This document shows positions 47,214 to 62,183 of a stretch of DNA of 64,000 nucleotides, in pieces. Within the stretch, counting starts at the first letter, position 1. Each line of letters starts with the position of its first letter. The DNA is from Symbiodinium natans. Lineage: Eukaryota; Sar; Dinophyceae; Suessiales; Symbiodiniaceae. Where the stretch lies: contig CAJNDS010002179.1 of assembly GCA_905221605.1 (NCBI GenBank), forward strand, positions 920,001 through 984,000, given 5' to 3'. The translations under genes were made by a program, and so were the position numbers. The notes beneath the pieces were generated by a model. That model searched no databases, was not told where the DNA came from, and saw only the letters and a program-made list of their open reading frames with translations.

Positions 47214-47633
47214 ACACACGTTGACTTGTCTGGAACTGATGAGACGGACTCTCGACTGGATCAAACATCACATCATCATGAGGGTGAAATGAAGAATTTT
47301 GTACCAACCTGTGCCAGACACCAGGAATGGCACAAGTAATACCAAATGAGATGATGCCAATGAGGGGTATGGGTGCAGCCCATGTTGCACCAGACACCGG
47401 GAATGATGCAACGCGAAGTGAGATGGAAGATGAACGAATGGTGAGGTCCCCCAAGCTACTCCCGCAGGAGTCCATGGGCAGACAAGAGCAGGTACGTTTG
47501 CACGGGTTGGGGAGGGGGGTCTTCGTTGACCGGGACCCCCTCCCCACCCTCCCGGTCCCCTGCAAGTGAAAACAAAGCCAAGAAGGGTGTGACCCCAATC
47601 CTGCATGTACAGCAAGTTACACACACACACACA
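47214..47633. repeat. 420-bp direct duplication, copy 1
   Basis: Essentially identical to 48197-48616. Both copies begin next to ACACACG and end in a (CA)n run. The 563 bp between them are unrelated. Both carry an 80-codon plus-strand frame that may be chance. Confidence 0.93.
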
Positions 47634-48196
47634 TGCCCCGAAGGGCAGTGAGGTGTCTGCCTGTCATCGTCGGCATCACACAGAGCAGCATCATGCCCCG
47701 AGAGGGCGGACAGGACAAAGACATGTCACATATCTTGAATCGGAGAACAGGCGAGATAGATCAGCACCACAACCGGAGGGAGCGCAGCAACATTTTACCA
47801 ACACTAGCAGAAGGGAACATGCCATGGCAAGCACATGAACAACGACCAACAAGAGTGCAGAGAAGATCCACCAACACCAACAAGAGGGAGAACAACACCA
47901 CTTTACCAACATTAGCGGGGAGGACATGTGTCCGTACCTGATGCAGCCTCAGTCAAACTACCTGTTCACAGCTGACGGTGCATTACGAAAGTCACAAAGC
48001 AGTGCCGTCCGGGTACCCCTGCGTCTGCAATTTGGATGATCCCGATGACATGTCTGTGCTCGCACTCACTCATGTCACAAAGCCTACTGCAGATGATCCC
48101 GATGAATGAGTATCTCAGCCAGCAGAGCTCAGTCAATCCCGGATGCCCGGGTCTGCTGGGATCTGGCCCCGTGACGGGACAACACGCCAGAACCAT

Positions 48197-48616
48197 ACAC
48201 ACGTTGACTTGTCTGGAACTGATGAGACGGACTCTCGACTGGATCAAACATCACATCATCATGAGGGTGAAATGAAGAATTTTGTACCAACCTGTGCCAG
48301 ACACCAGGAATGGCACAAGTAATACCAAATGAGATGATGCCAATGAGGGGTATGGGTGCAGCCCATGTTGCACCAGACACCGGGAATGATGCAACGCGAA
48401 GTGAGATGGAAGATGAACGAATGGTGAGGTCCCCCAAGCTACTCCCGCAGGAGTCCATGGGCAGACAAGAGCAGGTACGTTTGCACGGGTTGGGGAGGGG
48501 GGTCTTCGTTGACCGGGACCCCCTCCCCACCCTCCCGGTCCCCTGCAAGTGAAAACAAAGCCAAGAAGGGTGTGACCCCAATCCTGCATGTACAGCAAGT
48601 TACACACACACACACA
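48197..48616. repeat. 420-bp direct duplication, copy 2
   Basis: Second copy, offset 983 bp from the first and in the same orientation. Confidence 0.93.
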
Positions 48617-48726
48617 CACAACCGAATGTCACGCTCCCCATCTGCGCTCCCCCCTCCTTGGCCCCCCCCGAACCCGGCCGTCAACCGCACATCCATGCGG
48701 GAGGGGGGGGGGGGTCACACCAATCA

Positions 48727-49398
48727 TTACTTCTCCCCACCTGCACGGGTGTGGCGAAGTGTCGTCGGCCTTGTCGTCCTTCTTCGCCTCGCTGTCCTGG
48801 GAGATTTCGCTGGCGGGAGCTCGAAGGGACTCGGCTCCGCGTCCTCCGCGTCAGTGGTGGTGTGCTCCTTGCAGTCGCTCTTGTGCTCAGGCTGCTGGCC
48901 TTCCTTTTTCTCTGGTCATCCTCGCCGCCAGTGTGTTCCCGGGCTGACTCCCGTCGGGGCTCTTTAGCTCCTCTTCTTCGGCTGCCAGTTCGCAGGCCTC
49001 GGCCTTGGCCCGACACTTCAGCCGATTCCAGAGGTCCTCCGAGACACCGTACGTCTCACTTTCCACGCAGCCCACACGGAAGAAGAAGGTCATGTGCGTA
49101 ACGGCCTTGAGGCCGTTCAGCTCGGCTGCTTCTTGGGCCTCCTTCAGCCGGACCTGCCGGCAGTCCCACACTTGCGGCACATCATCGTGCCAGTCTGTGC
49201 CTTCTGCCCTTCCAAGTACATGTGGCAGATGCTGAAGTTTGCGCACTGCCAGGGCTCCATTTCTTTTTCCCATGCTGCCCACTCCTCAGCGGTATACTGT
49301 TCTTCACCCGTCTCCACAGCAGGGTCAGGTGCGGGGGCCTTCCGCGCAGCGCGCCTCTTCGGCACCCCAGCCTTGGCAGTGGCAGCGTCCGTTGACAT
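48727..49398 (-). pseudogene. Frameshifted coding region with a Cys/zinc-type motif
   Basis: The ATG at 49398-49396 opens a frame with good coding character (EEWAAWEKEMEPWQCANFSI, then HMYLEGQ, then MCRKCG). The Cys spacing suggests a small zinc knuckle. Near 49165-49145 the coding signal moves to another frame (VRLKEAQEAAELNGLKAVTH, then FFFRVGCVESETYGVSEDLW). Near 48930-48900 and again near 48800 it shifts once more (EHTTTDAEDAEPSP, then SEISQDSEAKKDDKADDTS). No intron of normal size explains the first change. Either the gene is decayed or the assembly has indels; raw reads would decide. A 47-nt intron with a GC donor is an alternative for the first shift but would remove part of the Cys motif. 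Family not recognised. Confidence 0.5.
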
Positions 49399-50093
49399 GG
49401 CGATGCGAGAGTTTGCGGGAGGGCACACAAAAGCTGGAGCAGGAAATGCATGAGCCAAAATGGCTGCAGGGTTTAGGGCTTAGGGTTTAGGGTTTAGGGT
49501 TTAGGGTTCAGGGTTCAGGGTTCAGGGTTTAGAGTTTGCGACCACCCCTTACTATTACCCGTGCTACCCTTAACATACTTGAGTCGCACAGTCACAACCT
49601 AATCTCGTTGCGCACATTCACTGCCAAGTTGTCTGCAGAAACCCGTCAATGCCGCGTATCACTGATTGAGAAGAGATCCCACCTTGCGAATGAAAAACCT
49701 TCAAGCAGCAGGATCGCACACAAAACCCTAACCCAGTGCCATCCCAAAAGGTCCCATGGACAAACACAAGACAGACACACCCGCAACCCAAGTACGCAGC
49801 CATGAGTTGAAAACAGGTGAACATTCAGCGAGACCTGACCAGCTCCAGGATAAGCTCCGGGAGGGGGGGCGGGGTGACATGCTGCATGCACAAGACGGTC
49901 CGGACCTGTGCGTAACGTGAGGGAACGTGAAAAGCCGACACGCTTTGCAAGCTGATCCTCCGGGGGTTGCCTTCAGTGTGGCCTGGCATGGCTTCAGCAC
50001 AAAGGCTGTACAAATCCTTTTCTAGCCTAAACCCTAAACCCCAAACCCCAAACCCTAAACCCTAAACCCTAAACCCTAAGCCAAAAAAGACGA

Positions 50094-53358
<3,265 letters not shown>

Positions 53359-53854
53359 CTGGCCGGCCACGAAGTTCGTTAGGGGTTGCTAGGGTTTGGG
53401 GTTTCACAAGCTGACCATCCAGTTCGCGGGGACGTTGCATGTCCTTCAAACTCCGTTTCCGGCATTCTTGCCTTAGAGGTTTCTGCGGGGGCTTCGGGTT
53501 TGAGGTTGAGCCAGCTGCGTCTCATTCCGTCGTAGTGTCAGCAGCAGGGTCGTCGACACCGATGCACGCATGCAAGTCGTACGCGTTAAAAGCCTGGCTG
53601 AACCCTACGTATAGAGCTTTGTCCACTTTATTCCGTCCCCAGTTAACCTGCTCTGAGACAAAATCCTAAACCCTGAACCCTAAACCCCAAACCCTAAACC
53701 CTGAACCCTCGACTCTTTCGGCAAGCGCGGAGTGTACTCCAACTTGCCATGGTCCGCGTGTTGTGCGTGGTGCAGACTCCTCAGCCAGGGAGGCCCTCGG
53801 GATCATCTTGAATTTTAAGAGCCTCGAAGATGCGGGCTTGCATATATGTGTATA

Positions 53855-54040
<186 letters not shown>

Positions 54041-54255
54041 CATGAACATACATATTCATATCGATATGATATGTATTTAGATATTTGTCTCATGTCATCT
54101 ATCTTTGTCTATATCTTTAGCTATGTACTTCTGAGAACAGAGAGGTACATGTTCGAGGGTTCCCCCCTGCATGAGGGTCTCCGACGTGCTCCGGGGGTCC
54201 CAGTGTCCATGATCTAGGACACTAGGACATTTTTTTCTCGGAGCAGGTCGTGGGG

Positions 54256-54358
54256 GGTTTACGATTTTTGGGGTTACCTTAATAAGGGGCCCTGATTAGA
54301 AGGGAGTCCTACTATGCGGGGGTCTATTTTGGGGGTCCCCTATTTTCGTAAGCCCCCT
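54256..54358. mobile_element. MITE-like element, copy G
   Basis: GGGGGGTTTACGATTTTTGG at the left and CCTATTTTCGTAAGCCCCC at the right, with GTTACCTTAATAAGG and GAGTCCTACTATG inside. It keeps inverted ends and core motif. Confidence 0.7.
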
Positions 54359-54919
54359 CGTCTCGCGACCCTCGGCGGTGTGCTGGCCTCTCCTTCGGGG
54401 CGAAAAGAACCCCCCAAAGCATGGACTGCACGGCAAAGGCCGCCGCAAGCTCGAGAGCACTCAGAAAAGTCGTGGCACACTCCGCCCTGTGATCTGGAGC
54501 TTGGGGGCTGTATTTCGGACTCTGGGGATTGTAGGACGATGACATTGCTGACGATCTGGCATCTGCAGGCTGTCGTATTGGATCTTCAGAGCCGAGTGTG
54601 GACGTAGGCAACATTGTGCCTTTGAAGAGGTTCCAACCAACGTCGGTCGAAACCGCAAGAGCCATGCCCTACCTCCTAAACCCGGAAATGCAGTGCAGCT
54701 GGCCGCTTTTGGCGGCGATGCTACATGCGAAGATTAAAATCGAGCGCCCAGCCTGCAACCCGGTGATTGCTGTTGAGGCTTCATGGCTTTGTTTTGGTTA
54801 GTTTCGTGGGTTCCAGGCGGATGACTCGGGACCGGCCTCAGGACGTGCATCTCTGACGATCAAGAGTATGCCAAACAGTATTGACATGGCGTTGAAAGGG
54901 GCCCGCTCGAGCGGCATAT

Positions 54920-57535
54920 TTAGACTGTCTGAGATACCACAGGCGCCTCGCCACCCCCCTCTTTCAGGACCCGGTCGGCGTTGTCCCTCGAGATCTTCCA
55001 CGGGACGATGGTGAGGATCGCGATGCAGAAGCTCAGGAGGCCGCTAATGACGTAGCTGTTCGCGATCAGGCGGAAGCCGTTCATGCCGCGGTAGCACATG
55101 TTGTCCGTCAGGCCCTGCCAGAAGTTGCGCATGAAACCACAATTCAGCATGTCAAGCAGGCCCACCACCGGGGCGATGATGTCTGTCTGGACAAGGTCCT
55201 TCATGTCGGTGATGATGTCATCCAGCAGGCTGGCAGTGATCTCGTCGAAGTACTCGAAGGTTTTCTGGATGTCCTGCTCGGCACCCTTGACGAAGGCGCT
55301 GAACTCGGCGAGGGTGCACTTCCGGGTTCTTCTGTAGACGTTGCCGTCGGTGTGGAGGCAGGTATTCTGCCAGGTGCCACTGCCATCCTTGAACATGTTG
55401 CGCGGGTAGCATGGCGTCACGTCTGTCGGGCTGGTGATGATGTAGGTGCAGTCGAACACTTCCGCCGTATTCATGACTTGCTTGACGTCTTGGAGGAAGG
55501 CAGCTGCAGCCTGGCATCCGGGCTCAAACATGGCCATCGTCAGGTTGTTGTTGCAGGTGCCGCCGGTGAGGGATGGGCATGTTCCGGTCATAGGCGTGTC
55601 CATGTAGTAGGACAGCGGCGGAACGTCATTGCCACTCACAGTAAATCCGTCCGAGGCCATGGCAGTGATCCCGGGAACGGACTGGCCGCCAAGCTCACCG
55701 AGGTCTTCGCTCAAAGACACGTTCGCACAGGAGATGCTGTTCACCAAGTAGGCCTTGAAGGGGCTCGTCGAGCCCATAACGTCCTCCAGCATCTCGGCGT
55801 AGGTGCCCGAGGCCGCAATCTTGGACTCCACAGGAAGGTACATGGCCGCCATGTCCAGAGCTCCAATCATTGCGAGCAGCTCTTGCGTCTTGGTGTCCTG
55901 GGCAAGAGAAGGGGCACTGCCATCTCCTGCCAGGGAGGCCTGGGCGTTGTCGATCTGCTGCATGATGGGATCCAGGGCCACAGCAAAGAGCTCTTGGCGA
56001 ATGGTCGAGGTTCCGTTGCCGCTCATTGCAGGGATGTCGACGATGTCTGCCAGATTGCGGCTGAAGCCGGGGTTGAACTCGGGATGCGTCAGGCTGAAGC
56101 ACCTGTCTGCAATCTTGAGGGCCATGTCGACCGAAGGTGGGACGTCTTCACCCACTGCTGCCATGAGGGACGCGCCGCTTTCCTGGTTGAAGTCGATCAT
56201 GACCAAGCAGAGACCACTTCCGAACATAGCGACGACCACCAGGATTCCTGAGATCAGAAGAACGAAGAAGGCGTAGAAGCAGGCACTCAGCGAGACGCAG
56301 CCAGTGCAGAACCGGACGCAGCAGTGATCAGCTTTCTCGCCCTGCTGGTCCTTCCAAGACCACAGGCCCAGAGCGATCAGTGCGCCCACGGCCAGAAGCA
56401 GGTAGAAAGCAAAGAAGAGCAGCACGGCTGGCTGCAACATGGACTTCTCGCCAGCGACCATCTCAGTGGATTTCTGGAAGCCGTCGGGTTGGACGAAGAA
56501 GCCCACCTGCTCGATGAAGGCATCCTTGGCCGCCTGGATGGGTTCCATCGCCTGCGTGATGGAGACGCGGAGGTCTTCGGCAGCCTGTCCCTGAAGATTC
56601 TCTTCGATCTTGCCACGCAGTTGCGCCATGGCTTCGCCTGTGCTGGATGCGAAGACGCCGTTGACTTCTCCCAGGACAGTTCCCAGGGTCTCACACACCT
56701 GGCACTTGTGATACATGGTGGGGGAAGTAGCGTCGTCCGGATTCGACACCGGGTCGATGTTGAGCGGGTTGTTCATCATGGTCTCCAGGGCGCTGATCGT
56801 GCCACTCGCAAGGTTCACAGCCAGCTGAATGTCCTCCGTTCGCGCGATGATGTTGTTCAGGGATGTGAGGAAATCAGAACCTGGGTTGAGGATGGTCGCA
56901 AGTCCGTTGAGTGTGTTATAGGCTGGCAGGAGCCCGGTGAAGTTGTACGCTGGAGCTCCCGCCACGGCGTCCTCGATCAGCGTGGCGGCCGAGCATGCCG
57001 TGCCGGAGATTCCGTTGTCAATGTTCTGCGCACCCGCCATGGATGTGGAGACCATGATGACTGCGGCCACGCCGAATGCGACGAAGAGGAGCCACAGGAT
57101 GGCCTTGAAAATCTTGCCGGTCCTCCACTTGCGCTGGCAGCACGGGCAGCACACCCGGCAGAGGCAGGGGCAGCAGATGAAGCAGCAGCAGCAGAGCGAG
57201 AACACGAGGGTCAAGATAGAGAGGACCAGAGCGAAAGCCTTGCCGATGACGAAGCCCGGGTCTGCGATCTCCTGAAGCTTCTCTGAAAGCTGGCCAGGGG
57301 TGTCGCCATTCTGGCGGGCATATCCCACTTCCTCGATGAGCTGAAGGACGAAGTTATCCGGACCACCAGCGCCGTTCTCGAGGTCCTCGCGCGCCGCGCC
57401 CACGTCGAGCTCGGGAAGCGTGTCGAGGACTGCGCAATACTTGTCCACAGTCACGGCCGCCTGGTCAAGGACCTCATCATCGGTTTGACCGACGGCGGCC
57501 GCCAGGACGGCAAGGATCGACAAGAGCCGCATCAT
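54920..57535 (-). CDS. Prominin-like five-span membrane glycoprotein, intronless
   Basis: A single 871-residue frame with a signal peptide (MMRLLSILAVLAAAVGQ). Five hydrophobic segments lie near 96-120, 143-166, 367-392, 415-447 and 824-846. Segment 1 is followed by a cytosolic Cys cluster (CCCCFICCPCLCRVCCPCC). Two large lumenal or extracellular loops (~167-366 and ~448-823) carry N-glycosylation sequons (NFT, NGT, NVS, NLT) and many cysteines. The C-tail is short. Size, topology and Cys-rich first turn match the prominin family, whose animal members (~865 residues) mark membrane protrusions and bind cholesterol. Direct sequence homology cannot be proved by eye; a Tweety-like channel is an alternative. 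Lack of introns contrasts with its neighbours and would fit a retrocopied gene. Confidence 0.82.
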   Translation of the reverse strand: MMRLLSILAVLAAAVGQTDDEVLDQAAVTVDKYCAVLDTLPELDVGAAREDLENGAGGPDNFVLQLIEEVGYARQNGDTPGQLSEKLQEIADPGFVIGKAFALVLSILTLVFSLCCCCFICCPCLCRVCCPCCQRKWRTGKIFKAILWLLFVAFGVAAVIMVSTSMAGAQNIDNGISGTACSAATLIEDAVAGAPAYNFTGLLPAYNTLNGLATILNPGSDFLTSLNNIIARTEDIQLAVNLASGTISALETMMNNPLNIDPVSNPDDATSPTMYHKCQVCETLGTVLGEVNGVFASSTGEAMAQLRGKIEENLQGQAAEDLRVSITQAMEPIQAAKDAFIEQVGFFVQPDGFQKSTEMVAGEKSMLQPAVLLFFAFYLLLAVGALIALGLWSWKDQQGEKADHCCVRFCTGCVSLSACFYAFFVLLISGILVVVAMFGSGLCLVMIDFNQESGASLMAAVGEDVPPSVDMALKIADRCFSLTHPEFNPGFSRNLADIVDIPAMSGNGTSTIRQELFAVALDPIMQQIDNAQASLAGDGSAPSLAQDTKTQELLAMIGALDMAAMYLPVESKIAASGTYAEMLEDVMGSTSPFKAYLVNSISCANVSLSEDLGELGGQSVPGITAMASDGFTVSGNDVPPLSYYMDTPMTGTCPSLTGGTCNNNLTMAMFEPGCQAAAAFLQDVKQVMNTAEVFDCTYIITSPTDVTPCYPRNMFKDGSGTWQNTCLHTDGNVYRRTRKCTLAEFSAFVKGAEQDIQKTFEYFDEITASLLDDIITDMKDLVQTDIIAPVVGLLDMLNCGFMRNFWQGLTDNMCYRGMNGFRLIANSYVISGLLSFCIAILTIVPWKISRDNADRVLKEGGGEAPVVSQTV

Positions 57536-57539
57536 GGTG

Positions 57540-59430
57540 CAGGGGCCCCTTCTTGCCTTTCAAAGATGACTCCCCGGTGCCGTTGCTTGAGCCGTAGCCG
57601 GGCGCTCTTCCTTGAGCCTGGGAACCTCAGCAGCAGCCCTCAACCTCAAACCTTCCATCCCTAAACACCTCGAATGCGAACCCCCTCCCCACTGCGAACC
57701 CCCCTCACCCCCCCCCCCCTCTTGTGGTACAGTAAGTGCTACTACAAGGCTAACAAGCTGACCCAAAACCTCGAATCTAGATCATGGTTGGGATAACAAT
57801 GAAAATTAGTTACCCTTAAGCATATAAAATGTTGTCCCACTACGACAAAGGAATGCCCTCCCACGCGAAAGGCATCGGCCGCCTGCAGGGCCCTTCAGCG
57901 CCCAGGGGATCGAAGAGGTTCCTCGGGGGCTGGGGCTTGACACGTTCCGGGTTTGGGCACCAGGGTCTACGGTTTCAGGGGTTTAGGGTTTAGGGTTTAG
58001 GGTTTGGGGTTTAGGGTTTAGGGTTTAGGGGTTTGGGGTTTAGGGTTTAGGGTTTAGGGTTTAGGGTTTAGGGTTTAGGGCTTTTTTTGGCACCCGACTA
58101 GCCACAGCCCAGCGGGGTCGCTAAGTGGGTCTCGGAAAACCGAAAGAAGAATCCCAGGGTAAGACTTAGGCTCACCACGGGAAGTTGCCATTGGCATTCA
58201 GGGTAGGAAATGTTACCGTCAAGGTGGCCTCCCGCATCCTCAACCAGATCACACACCGGAAACAGCATTCCCATTCAGGGAGGTGTGGGAGGTAGACCCT
58301 TAAACACTAGCAACTCTACTTTGGTCAGGCTCGACGGCTCAATGAAGACAGCTATACACAACGCTTACCAACCAAAATGCCAAAGAAGCCCTCCCCCAAG
58401 CCTGACCTCGCTATGGCTTGCAGCTTTCCTCATGGCCTTCCCCTTGCAGGCCCATCAAGGCTCGGACGGGGCGGCGTATCTATGCGGCATAGGCTGTTCC
58501 ACTGCCCTCTTTCTTTCCCAGCCAACCCTTCACCCTTCAACATACCCATAGCCCTAACAACCGCAGCAACATCAGACACAAGTTGTTGAGGGGGGCGGAT
58601 CAGCTATGCAGTGCAGCGCCATGAGTGTGGGGCTTGCAAAGGGACCATTTCCTCATGGCTTCATCAGGATGGGCCGAACATGTTAGGGAGTACCCCTTAC
58701 CCTACCCCCCCCCAAAGCATGCCTTAGGTCCTTACTCGGCTCATCCCTGGATGGTCTGCAGACCTTTAAAGGTGGCCCGCAATTGTGCATCTCAAAGGTG
58801 AATCGCCCGGGTATAGTCCAATTTACATTCTAGGCCCGCCTGTGGCCAGTGCATAGGTTCCACATCTTCCCACGATTCCCCCGTCCCTGCTTGTGGAGGC
58901 TGCTTGTGTTCAGCCCCCGCGCGGCTTGAAAGGTGCCGCGCGACTGGTACATAAGGGGTCGAAGGAGTTATCTCGAGAGTCAATCATGAGTTCCCTACAC
59001 AACATGTAACAACACACTAAGCTCCACGACCCCTACTTGTGCACGTCCAGTTCCTCAGCCACTGTGCTGCACTGCCGTTCTGCCCCTCTCCCTGATGACA
59101 CAAGATGACAGGATTAGTGTACACAACAACCCGGATATGGTTTGGGGAGAGCGACAGGGCGGCCCGAATGTGCGAAATAGTACATTCCGTAGCAACAAGT
59201 CGTTCTGGGGTCTCAGGAACTCAGTCTATGCCCGCCTGTTTTTAGGGTTTAGGGTTTAGGGTTTTCGAGATTAGCACAGGCAGGTTCGAGGCCCCTTCCG
59301 GGCTCCATGGGGTTTAGGCTGTGGGTCTGCAGGCAGAGCGCTTGCCAAGAACCTGAAGAAAAGCTAGAGTCAGAGACCCTAAGACCTAAACCCTAAAAAT
59401 TTAACCCTAAACCCTAAACCCTAAACCCTA
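57540..59430. other. Spacer with no supported gene
   Basis: Contains a TTTAGGG array at 57975-58080 and smaller ones at 59239-59260 and 59400-59436. Plus-strand frames at 58210-58589 and a minus frame at 58983-58792 have no splice or family support. Confidence 0.6.
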
Positions 59431-59437
59431 AACCCTG

Positions 59438-60674
59438 TCATTCCCTGCCGCCAGGCTGCGTGACCTTGTGGATGAGAAGCTTCTCGAGCTCGCTGTGTGT
59501 CACCTGGGCTTCTCGAGCTCGCTCCCCACGGCTCCGCGACTCGGAATTCGGTCAGTTTGGGGTTGTAATGGCAACCATAAACCCTCAACCCCAAGCTGTG
59601 GCAAAACCAAGGCACCTCTAGCTGAAGCCCCGAATGATCGTGGTTTTATCTTCCAGCCAGGCCTGCTACCTGCCGGTGCGCACCTGCCTAAACACCTTTT
59701 TTGAAACCCTAAACCCTTTTTCTGCATCCGGGCTATGATGTCCTGGCCGGAAAGTCTCAACCCTTAACCCTAAACCCAAAACCCTAAATCCTAAACCCTA
59801 CACCCTAAGTCTCTTGCCAGGGCGCCCGCAGGATCCTCTGGAAGTAGGCTTGCGCCTCAGGGGACACCGTGCGCCGGATGATCTCACAGGCCTCTCACAG
59901 GGGTTGGGCAGGGTTCGGCTTGAGGTTCTTGGCGCTTTCTCTTGGCGAATTGGGGCAATTTTTGGGGCGATTTCGGGCAAGTGGGGCGAGCGCGAAATGC
60001 GGGGCTCAAGCCGAGGTTGATGGAACGGAGTGCGCGGAGGCAAGCAGCCCGTGGGGGTTTTGCTGTTCGGTCTTTCCTTCGGGCACCCTAATTCGAAACC
60101 TAAACCCAAAAAACCCAAACCCTGTTTTTTGCATCTGGACTCCTTGCCCCAGACCCTAAACCCCAAACCCTAAACCCTTTTACCCCAAACCTGTTGGGTT
60201 CTGAAATTCTGTTGTGCCTTGGAGTCTGGGCCCGGCCTGCTCTTGTGCACTGCCTGGGTCCAGGAATACCTGAGATGCGGCGGTCCCTCCATCGGGGCTT
60301 GGAGGTGTCAGGAGGGGTCAGGGGAAGGGAAGGTCACAGCTTGAGGTTTGATAAGGTGACAGCATGCGAAACAACAGGCAAGTACACCGTAAGTCGCTTT
60401 GAGAAACGATGACTGTGCACTTCGCCAAACTTGCGAACTTGAACCGCAAACCCTGACGTCCCAGTGTTCCGACACATCGGGACGGGCTGAGGGGCCATGG
60501 CTGACATCCGCTTTACTCTGCCCTTTGCCTGCTTCCGTGACTTCTGGGCCGCTGAAACAAGTCCGCAACCCTCAACTCCCCCCAACCCTCACACGTGTGC
60601 GCCAAGGGCACACGTGTGTGGGGCCACTGCGCAGGGGCGGGGAATGCCAAGTCCGCAGGCCCCAGCGGCGCCAT
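59438..60674 (-). CDS. Small spliced gene, unknown function
   Basis: Three exons join in phase: 60269-60237 (VFLDPGSAQEQ), 59891-59814 (ACEIIRRTVSPEAQAYFQRI, then LRAPWQ) and 59503-59438 (VTHSELEKLLIHKV, TGA). Acceptors are AG-G; donors are GC and GA. If the GA donor at 59813 is not used, the frame meets TAG at 59807-59805 instead, so the last intron may be alternative. A likely first exon starts at the ATG 60674-60672 (MAPLGPADLAFPAPAQ), but its join to 60269 is not fixed. The 59.4-59.8 kb intron holds TTTAGGG-type repeats. Confidence 0.45.
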
Positions 60675-60955
60675 AAGGGACAAGAGCTGTTGTTTTTTTG
60701 TCTATTTTATATATTATCAATTTTCTGTTTTTTTTTTGTTTGGGGGGGGGGGGGGGCTGGGGCGTTGGAGGCTTATGTTGCTTGGGCTTGGACTGTTGAG
60801 GGTTTTACGAAATTCTTGCAACCTGTGTAGACTGGATTCGTGACTACATCACACTGCAAGTACCACCAGCTTCAAGGTCTCTCCACGACTCCTCCACTGA
60901 ACTGTAAAACTTTATCTTCCAAGCCGTCCGTGGAAAATCATGGAATCATGGAAGC

Positions 60956-61815
60956 TCAACGTCCCAAACCCGCCGCACTGCTATGTGCAACCCCAAGAAA
61001 CACAACTAGAACCATGGACGCGAGCAGATTCCTGTACAGCTCAGAGATATGACACAGCTTGTAGTCCATATCACTCCACGGCCCCAACTCATCTTCTTCG
61101 TGAACGGCCGGCTCTCTTCGCCAAGGACATGCAAGAACCCAACTCATCATTCATGAGGCTTCTAAATGACGATGCGAAGCCTCCTAAAGCCAAAAGCACC
61201 CAAAACTCTGTTTTTGAAACTAGCCGCCCTCTCAACTCTCATCCCCAAAGCCTGAATCTACAAAACTCAAGCTCCCAAGCCCCCTGCAAAAAACAAATCA
61301 GCTCCCACATACCCAGCAATATGGGCCCTCACCCCGGCATCGCGAAGCCACCCCGGCTGTTCTGCGACAGGACAGGATGCACAAGAAGGCTTTTTTGGCT
61401 GCTGGGCCCAAGCTACATTCCAGAATACTGCAGGCAGCTCCAGCTGCAGCAACCACCCACGCCAGCACGAACCTGGTCTAAAGATTCTCGAAATGCCCTA
61501 AACCGTAAACCCTAAGCCCTGAACCCTAAAATCTTCAATTTCAACAACACCCCAGTGCTCGGCACAAGACACCTTGGCCAAACCCAAGGGAAGCCGGGAG
61601 TGCCTCTTGGCCCATGCGGAAATCCTCATCCGACCTCCAGTGTTGAGTTGAGGGTTTAGGGTTTAGGGTTTAGGGTTTAGGGTTTAGGGTTTAGGGTTTA
61701 GGGTTTAAGGTTTAGGGTTTAGGGTTTAGGGTTTAGGGTTTAGGGTTTAGGGTTTAGGGTTTAGGGTTTAGGGCTTCTGCGGCACCATCTCCAAAGGGCG
61801 AACATCGGGCGCCAT
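60956..61815 (-). CDS. Small spliced gene with C-terminal membrane segment
   Basis: Exon 1, 61815-61775 (MAPDVRPLEMVPQ), has a GC donor and joins in phase to 61634-61604 (SDEDFRMGQE, GC donor). A last exon from about 61110 to 60956 reads EEDELGPWSDMDYKLCHISE and ends with a hydrophobic run (LLASMVLVVFLGVAH) and TGA, suggesting a tail-anchored protein. One or more exons between 61604 and 61110 are not resolved; a hydrophobic frame near 61450-61270 is a candidate. Function unknown. Confidence 0.5.
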
Positions 61816-61965
61816 GGCTTAGGGTTAGCCTAGCGTCTCGGGTTTGGGGTGTAGGGTTTAGGGCCAAGCATCCCGAGACTTGATTCCGAACCCCCTTTCC
61901 CTAAACCCTAAACCCTAAACCCTAAACCCTAAACCCTAAACCCTAAACCCTAAACCGGGCCCTTT
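61651..61965. repeat. TTTAGGG array and opposed CCCTAAA array
   Basis: 61651-61772 in one orientation, 61900-61955 in the other. The first exon of the 61815-60956 gene sits between them. Confidence 0.95.
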
Positions 61966-62131
61966 TTTGGGCAAAGAATCTAAGGCATACCCAAAATGCT
62001 GTAGAATCTCCTCTGTTAGCGAACCTTGCCTTGGCCCCCTTTAATTTTGGGAAACCCCACACATCAGCTCGGCTCCTGGCCGAAAGCTTTCCTCGTCGCC
62101 CTCCTCGTCCTCGTCGTCCTCCCCAACCTGT

Positions 62132-62164
<33 letters not shown>
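62132..62164. repeat. G homopolymer of 33
   Basis: Longest of many G/C runs here (others at 2757-2778, 15801-15817, 33511-33531, 46145-46172, 60740-60757, 62627-62645). Run length may be inexact in the assembly. Confidence 0.9.
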
Positions 62165-62165
<1 letters not shown>

Positions 62166-62183
62166 AGGTTTCGAAACTCGCAC

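Noticed and set aside
55352-57286. Two plus-strand frames of ~300 codons
   Set aside because: Antisense to the prominin-like gene; no own signals.
60940-61515. Plus-strand frame of 191 codons
   Set aside because: It overlaps minus-strand exons with better coding and splice features.
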